The position numbers were made by a program, and so were the translations under genes. DNA of 64,000 nt from assembly GCF_902726655.1 (NCBI RefSeq), contig NZ_CACVAN010000001.1:2480001-2544000 (forward strand), given 5' to 3'. The notes beneath the pieces are model-generated. The model did not search any database. It was not told where the DNA came from and saw nothing but the letters and a program-made list of their open reading frames with translations. Source of the stretch: Virgibacillus ihumii. Its GTDB lineage: Bacteria; Bacillota; Bacilli; Bacillales; Amphibacillaceae. Within the stretch, counting starts at the first letter, position 1, and each line of letters opens with the position of its first letter. Shown one piece after another: positions 61,092 to 64,000 of this stretch.

Positions 61092-62060
61092 TTATAAAAT
61101 ATATATCCGTTTATTTTTATCCCCGATGAAACGATATTGTCCCCTCATCAATAATCTTTTTATTTGATGCTGAGAGTTTACTATTAAAAATTCCCTCGCT
61201 TCACGATTTGTGATTCTATCTCCGATCAACAGCTTCCGATCAGACAACGAAAGAAGGTGTGCATCTCTGGATGAAAAGTTGCAGCTGCTACAATGCCAAT
61301 TTCCGTTATCCAGAACCATTGGAACTGCATTGCAGTTTGGACAGATCACCCCTCGTATCAGCTCATCTTTTTCAACATGAAATTTGTTTAATACATCAAT
61401 ATCAGGATCGGTATGCTTCTCTAAGATGAGTGAACTCAACTTGTTTATGCCACTTTTATCAACAACTAGAGTTTGAAATTGACTGTTTAATCTTTGGATA
61501 TTGAAATGAAGGAGGTTACTGTGTATCACTGTTTCCGGGATGGGACGGTGCGGGTACATCGGCTTGATTATTGTGGAAGGAAAACTGATGACAACGAAAT
61601 AAAGAATTGGAATTTGAGGAAAATCGTGCTCATTTAACCATTTCCTTAAGCGGTGGGCTTGTAGTTTAACTTGAGGTATGGGGTTTGGGAGTCCTTCTTC
61701 CACCCCGGAATCGCCTATACGGATTACCTGTTTGTCTTCATCAAATAACAATATACCGTACCAATTTTTGGACTCAAGTAACAGGATATAACATTGCGAG
61801 AGGAGTAACACATCGATTTCAAAGAAATTACTGTTGGAGTCTTCCAATCTGGGGTTATGGAGGATACCGTAATCCGTTTCGGGGAGTAGACCGAGTGGAA
61901 ATGTCAATGCCTGCTCCCCCCTGAAACCAGTCAACTCGTTTCTGAGTTTGTTTCCAATCCTTTCTTTCTGAGGATGCAATTCGCTGACTCGTCTATCCAG
62001 TGCCTCAAGCTGATAAATATATCGGGATTTTACCAGTGGTTTCAATATCAAAACTACCAC
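61092..62060 (-). CDS. NERD-domain nuclease-related protein with zinc ribbon
   Basis: A 322-residue protein. NERD domain about 40-155: GNKLRNELTGFRGEQAL, then EIDVLLLSQCYILLLESKNW, with D83, E96 and K98 as a PD-(D/E)XK-type triad. A C-terminal zinc ribbon is CPNCNAVPMVLDNGNWHCSS (four cysteines), as in topoisomerase-type fingers. NERD proteins are predicted nucleases of unknown role. The start is GTG at 62058-62060 or a nearby TTG. It is flanked by two 21-bp arrays, E at its 3' side and F at its 5' side. Confidence 0.85.
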   Translation of the reverse strand: MVVLILKPLVKSRYIYQLEALDRRVSELHPQKERIGNKLRNELTGFRGEQALTFPLGLLPETDYGILHNPRLEDSNSNFFEIDVLLLSQCYILLLESKNWYGILLFDEDKQVIRIGDSGVEEGLPNPIPQVKLQAHRLRKWLNEHDFPQIPILYFVVISFPSTIIKPMYPHRPIPETVIHSNLLHFNIQRLNSQFQTLVVDKSGINKLSSLILEKHTDPDIDVLNKFHVEKDELIRGVICPNCNAVPMVLDNGNWHCSSCNFSSRDAHLLSLSDRKLLIGDRITNREAREFLIVNSQHQIKRLLMRGQYRFIGDKNKRIYIL

Positions 62061-62245
62061 TACCTTTCTATGTTTTTTACTATAATACTATATTTCTGTG
62101 AGAAAGTGGAATTATTGTGACTGTAGGCGGGGATGGCAAGGTGAAATTTTCAAACAACATCACCCGCGTCAAGCGGGTATGTAAGATGATGCGTTGAACA
62201 TTTTCCTCGACGGCATGCAGGAGGGCATCGGCGGATCCCATGTTG

Positions 62246-62371
62246 TATCGGCAGTTTTGCCAGTTTTATCAGTGGGTTCCGCACTTTCATCAGCGGCCTT
62301 GCCCGTTTTATCAGCGGGGTCCGCACTTTTATCAGCGGCTTTGCCCGTTTTATCAGCGGGATCATGTCACA
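62246..62371. repeat. 21-bp periodic array F, core TATCAGCGG
   Basis: Units start at 62246, 62267, 62288, 62309, 62330 and 62351, exactly 21 bp apart. Units alternate between a GGTTCCGCACTTT-type and a CTTTGCCCGTTT-type spacer, giving a 42-bp higher-order repeat. The first unit is degenerate. It fills the divergent gap between the NERD gene and the symporter gene; the rest of that 485-bp gap (62061-62225 and 62372-62546) shows nothing I can identify. Confidence 0.92.
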
Positions 62372-62546
62372 ATAGAAATACTGTGCAGCAAAATATTTAT
62401 GCAGACAAATTTGCCCGCTGTTGTGAATTTGTCAGACCAATCCCCATTCTTTTCACCCCCAAATCTTTACTTAAAGCGCTGTTTAGCGTACTATTTATTA
62501 TAATAAAATTTCCATAATTGTGATTAGTACGACGGAAGAAGGTGAG

Positions 62547-64000
62547 ATGATGAATCTTACATATTTTCTATTTTTCCTGTGTATTATCGTGTGTACGCTG
62601 ATCATTACCTATTGGGCGGCGAAGCAGAGTAATACTGCGAATCAGTTTTATATAGCGGCGGGGAGTCTGACCGGGATTCAAAACGGGATGGCGATTGCCG
62701 GTGATTATATTAGTGCAGCATCGTTTTTGGGAATGGTTGGGACAATTGCGATTAGTGGCTTTGATGGTTTGCTCTATGCAACCGGATTTCTCGTTTCCTA
62801 CTTGATTGTTCTATTTTTTATTGCCGAGCCGGTCCATCATCTTGGCAACTATTCGCTTGGAGATGTTGTTTGCTCGCGTTTTCCGAGTTACCGGATGCGG
62901 TGGATGATGGCGATTGGGACATTTATTATTTCTATTCTCTATATTATTCCGCAGCTGGTAGCAGCCGGATTGTTAATTCGTCTGCTGCTGGATATTGAAT
63001 ATTCAACGTCAGTACTTGTAATCGGGAGCCTGATGACGGTTTACGTTGTGTTCGGCGGAATGTTTGCCACGTCCTGGGTACAGATTGTCAAAACAGTAGT
63101 GCTTTTGTCCGGGACCTTTCTGCTTTCATTAATTGTATTTGCCCAATTCGACTGGGATATCGGTCAATTGACGGAAGCAGTCAAACAAGGCACACCTCTC
63201 AGAGAGAATTTTTTCCTGCCAGGCAATTTGCTAAAAAATCCGTTGGAGGCAATTTCCCTGCAGCTGGCCCTTATTCTTGGGACCGCGGGATTGCCGCATA
63301 TTCTAATTCGTTTCTTCACTGTCCGGAATACAAAAGAAGTGCGCAAATCGTTATTGACCGCGAGCGGGATTATTGGTGCTTTCTATCTGATCACGCTCAT
63401 CCTTGGGCTCGGAACGGTTGCATTAATCGGCTACCACGAGCTTGTTGCAGTTGATCCGACCGGGAATCTGGCAGCACCTTTGCTGGCGGAAACACTTGGT
63501 GGTGACTTTTTAATGGCATTTATTGCAGCCATTTCGTTTACAACAATTGTTGCTGTCGTTGCCGGTTTGGTCATCTCGGCAACAACTGCCTTTTCCCATG
63601 ACCTTTACTACCATATTATTAAAAAAGAGCAGACAAGCGAAAAAAATCAGGTGCGCGCAGCCAAATGGACGGCTTTTTTCGTCGGACTGGTTTCCACCTT
63701 ATTTGCGCTTGGATTGAAAAATATCAACGTTACGTTTCTTGTCTCGTTAACGTTTACGGTGGCGGCATCAAGTAATTTGCCGGTGCTGCTGTTTACGATT
63801 TATTGGAAACGGTTTAATCAGACCGGAGCGATCGCCGGAATGGTTGCCGGAATGACTGCGTCGCTTATGCTGCTTATGTTCGGCCCGCACATCATGAACC
63901 CGGATGGTGGATGGATTTCCAATGAACCGCTTTTTCCATTGCAAAACCCGGGAATCATTGCCATCCCAATTGGTTTTCTCGGTGCAGTACTGGGATCTTT
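62547..64000 (+). CDS. SSS-family cation/acetate symporter (ActP-like), cut by window edge
   Basis: At least 484 residues of a sodium:solute symporter. MNLTYFLFFLCIIVCTLIIT begins the first helix; FYIAAGSLTGIQNGMAIAGD, ISAASFLGMVGTIAISGFDG, and LPHILIRFFTVRNTKEVRKS are typical of ActP, which takes up acetate with a cation. There are about 12 helices before the window ends. No DUF485 (YwcB-like) gene lies upstream, unlike the usual actP operon. The start is ATG at 62547 or 62550, behind GAAGGTGAG. Confidence 0.9.
   Translation, partial: MMNLTYFLFFLCIIVCTLIITYWAAKQSNTANQFYIAAGSLTGIQNGMAIAGDYISAASFLGMVGTIAISGFDGLLYATGFLVSYLIVLFFIAEPVHHLGNYSLGDVVCSRFPSYRMRWMMAIGTFIISILYIIPQLVAAGLLIRLLLDIEYSTSVLVIGSLMTVYVVFGGMFATSWVQIVKTVVLLSGTFLLSLIVFAQFDWDIGQLTEAVKQGTPLRENFFLPGNLLKNPLEAISLQLALILGTAGLPHILIRFFTVRNTKEVRKSLLTASGIIGAFYLITLILGLGTVALIGYHELVAVDPTGNLAAPLLAETLGGDFLMAFIAAISFTTIVAVVAGLVISATTAFSHDLYYHIIKKEQTSEKNQVRAAKWTAFFVGLVSTLFALGLKNINVTFLVSLTFTVAASSNLPVLLFTIYWKRFNQTGAIAGMVAGMTASLMLLMFGPHIMNPDGGWISNEPLFPLQNPGIIAIPIGFLGAVLGS

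Noticed and set aside
62194..62517. Reading frame through array F (LSAGSA heptads) as a repeat protein
   Set aside because: Again a by-product of the 21-bp period; no credible start signal and all frames are equally repetitive.

Overview
The window looks like a stretch of chromosome from a low-GC, spore-forming, probably halotolerant member of the Bacillaceae (Virgibacillus, Oceanobacillus or Lentibacillus type). This is inferred from strong AGGAGG-type ribosome binding sites with occasional GTG/TTG starts, a spo0M gene, a YjzC family protein, DUF1659/DUF2922 genes, a GbsR-type regulator divergent from a BCCT compatible-solute carrier, and typical U-tailed terminators. No rRNA, tRNA, CRISPR array, prophage module or transposase gene was seen. 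The sequence is gene-dense, mostly short operons, and cut at both ends (a DUF2922 gene at the left, an SSS-family symporter at the right).

Layout. 1-10 kb: DUF2922/DUF1659 pair, TauE-type exporter, PspC-like protein, NatA/NatB-like ABC exporter, Cu/Zn superoxide dismutase, arylsulfotransferase-like protein, small enzymes and an orphan EutH. 10-16 kb: small SnoaL, VOC and DinB proteins, two tiny membrane ORFs, an SH3b-amidase, and a MerR regulator fused to a methyltransferase under a MerR-type 19-bp-spacer promoter. 17.6-21.6 kb: nrdE-nrdI-nrdF ribonucleotide reductase operon behind a cobalamin riboswitch. 22-30 kb: GbsR/BCCT pair, MoxR-DUF58-DUF4129 operon and an NhaC-type antiporter. 30-32.6 kb: a chromosomal ParM/ParR-like pair with a TTGTATACA repeat centromere, then a hairpin cluster. 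32.6-42.6 kb: rlmN, flavin oxidoreductase, psuK-psuG, CoA-transferase with a LytTR regulator, NDH-2-like oxidoreductase, and an Rrf2 regulator whose operator also precedes the next gene. 43-57 kb: BioY with a BirA operator, hotdog, DJ-1/PfpI, catalase, an ECF sigma/anti-sigma/VanY-type carboxypeptidase operon, CoaW, Spo0M. 57-64 kb: a small kinase, BcrAB-like ABC exporter with its Cro-type regulator, a NERD-domain protein, and an ActP-like symporter.

Two kinds of non-coding repeats stand out. The first is a set of at least six intergenic arrays (near 22.2, 35.0, 42.7, 44.0, 60.9 and 62.2 kb) built on a 20-21 bp period: a short conserved core followed by about 14 variable bases. Four arrays keep exactly 21 bp, two share the core TACAGCG, and two alternate between two unit types. 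Their function is unknown to me, and they are the best candidate here for something undescribed. The second is a roughly 233-bp MITE-like element with 14-bp terminal inverted repeats, present three times (10.8, 24.8 and 47.8 kb); one copy carries a 60-bp insertion.

Regulatory logic readable from the DNA: B12 represses the class I reductase through a riboswitch; biotin controls bioY through BirA; the PfkB kinase carries its own winged helix and has paired TAAAC-N4-GTTTA operators over its promoter; the Rrf2 protein probably controls itself and its neighbour through TGTAAC-N7-GTTACA; the MerR fusion probably controls itself.
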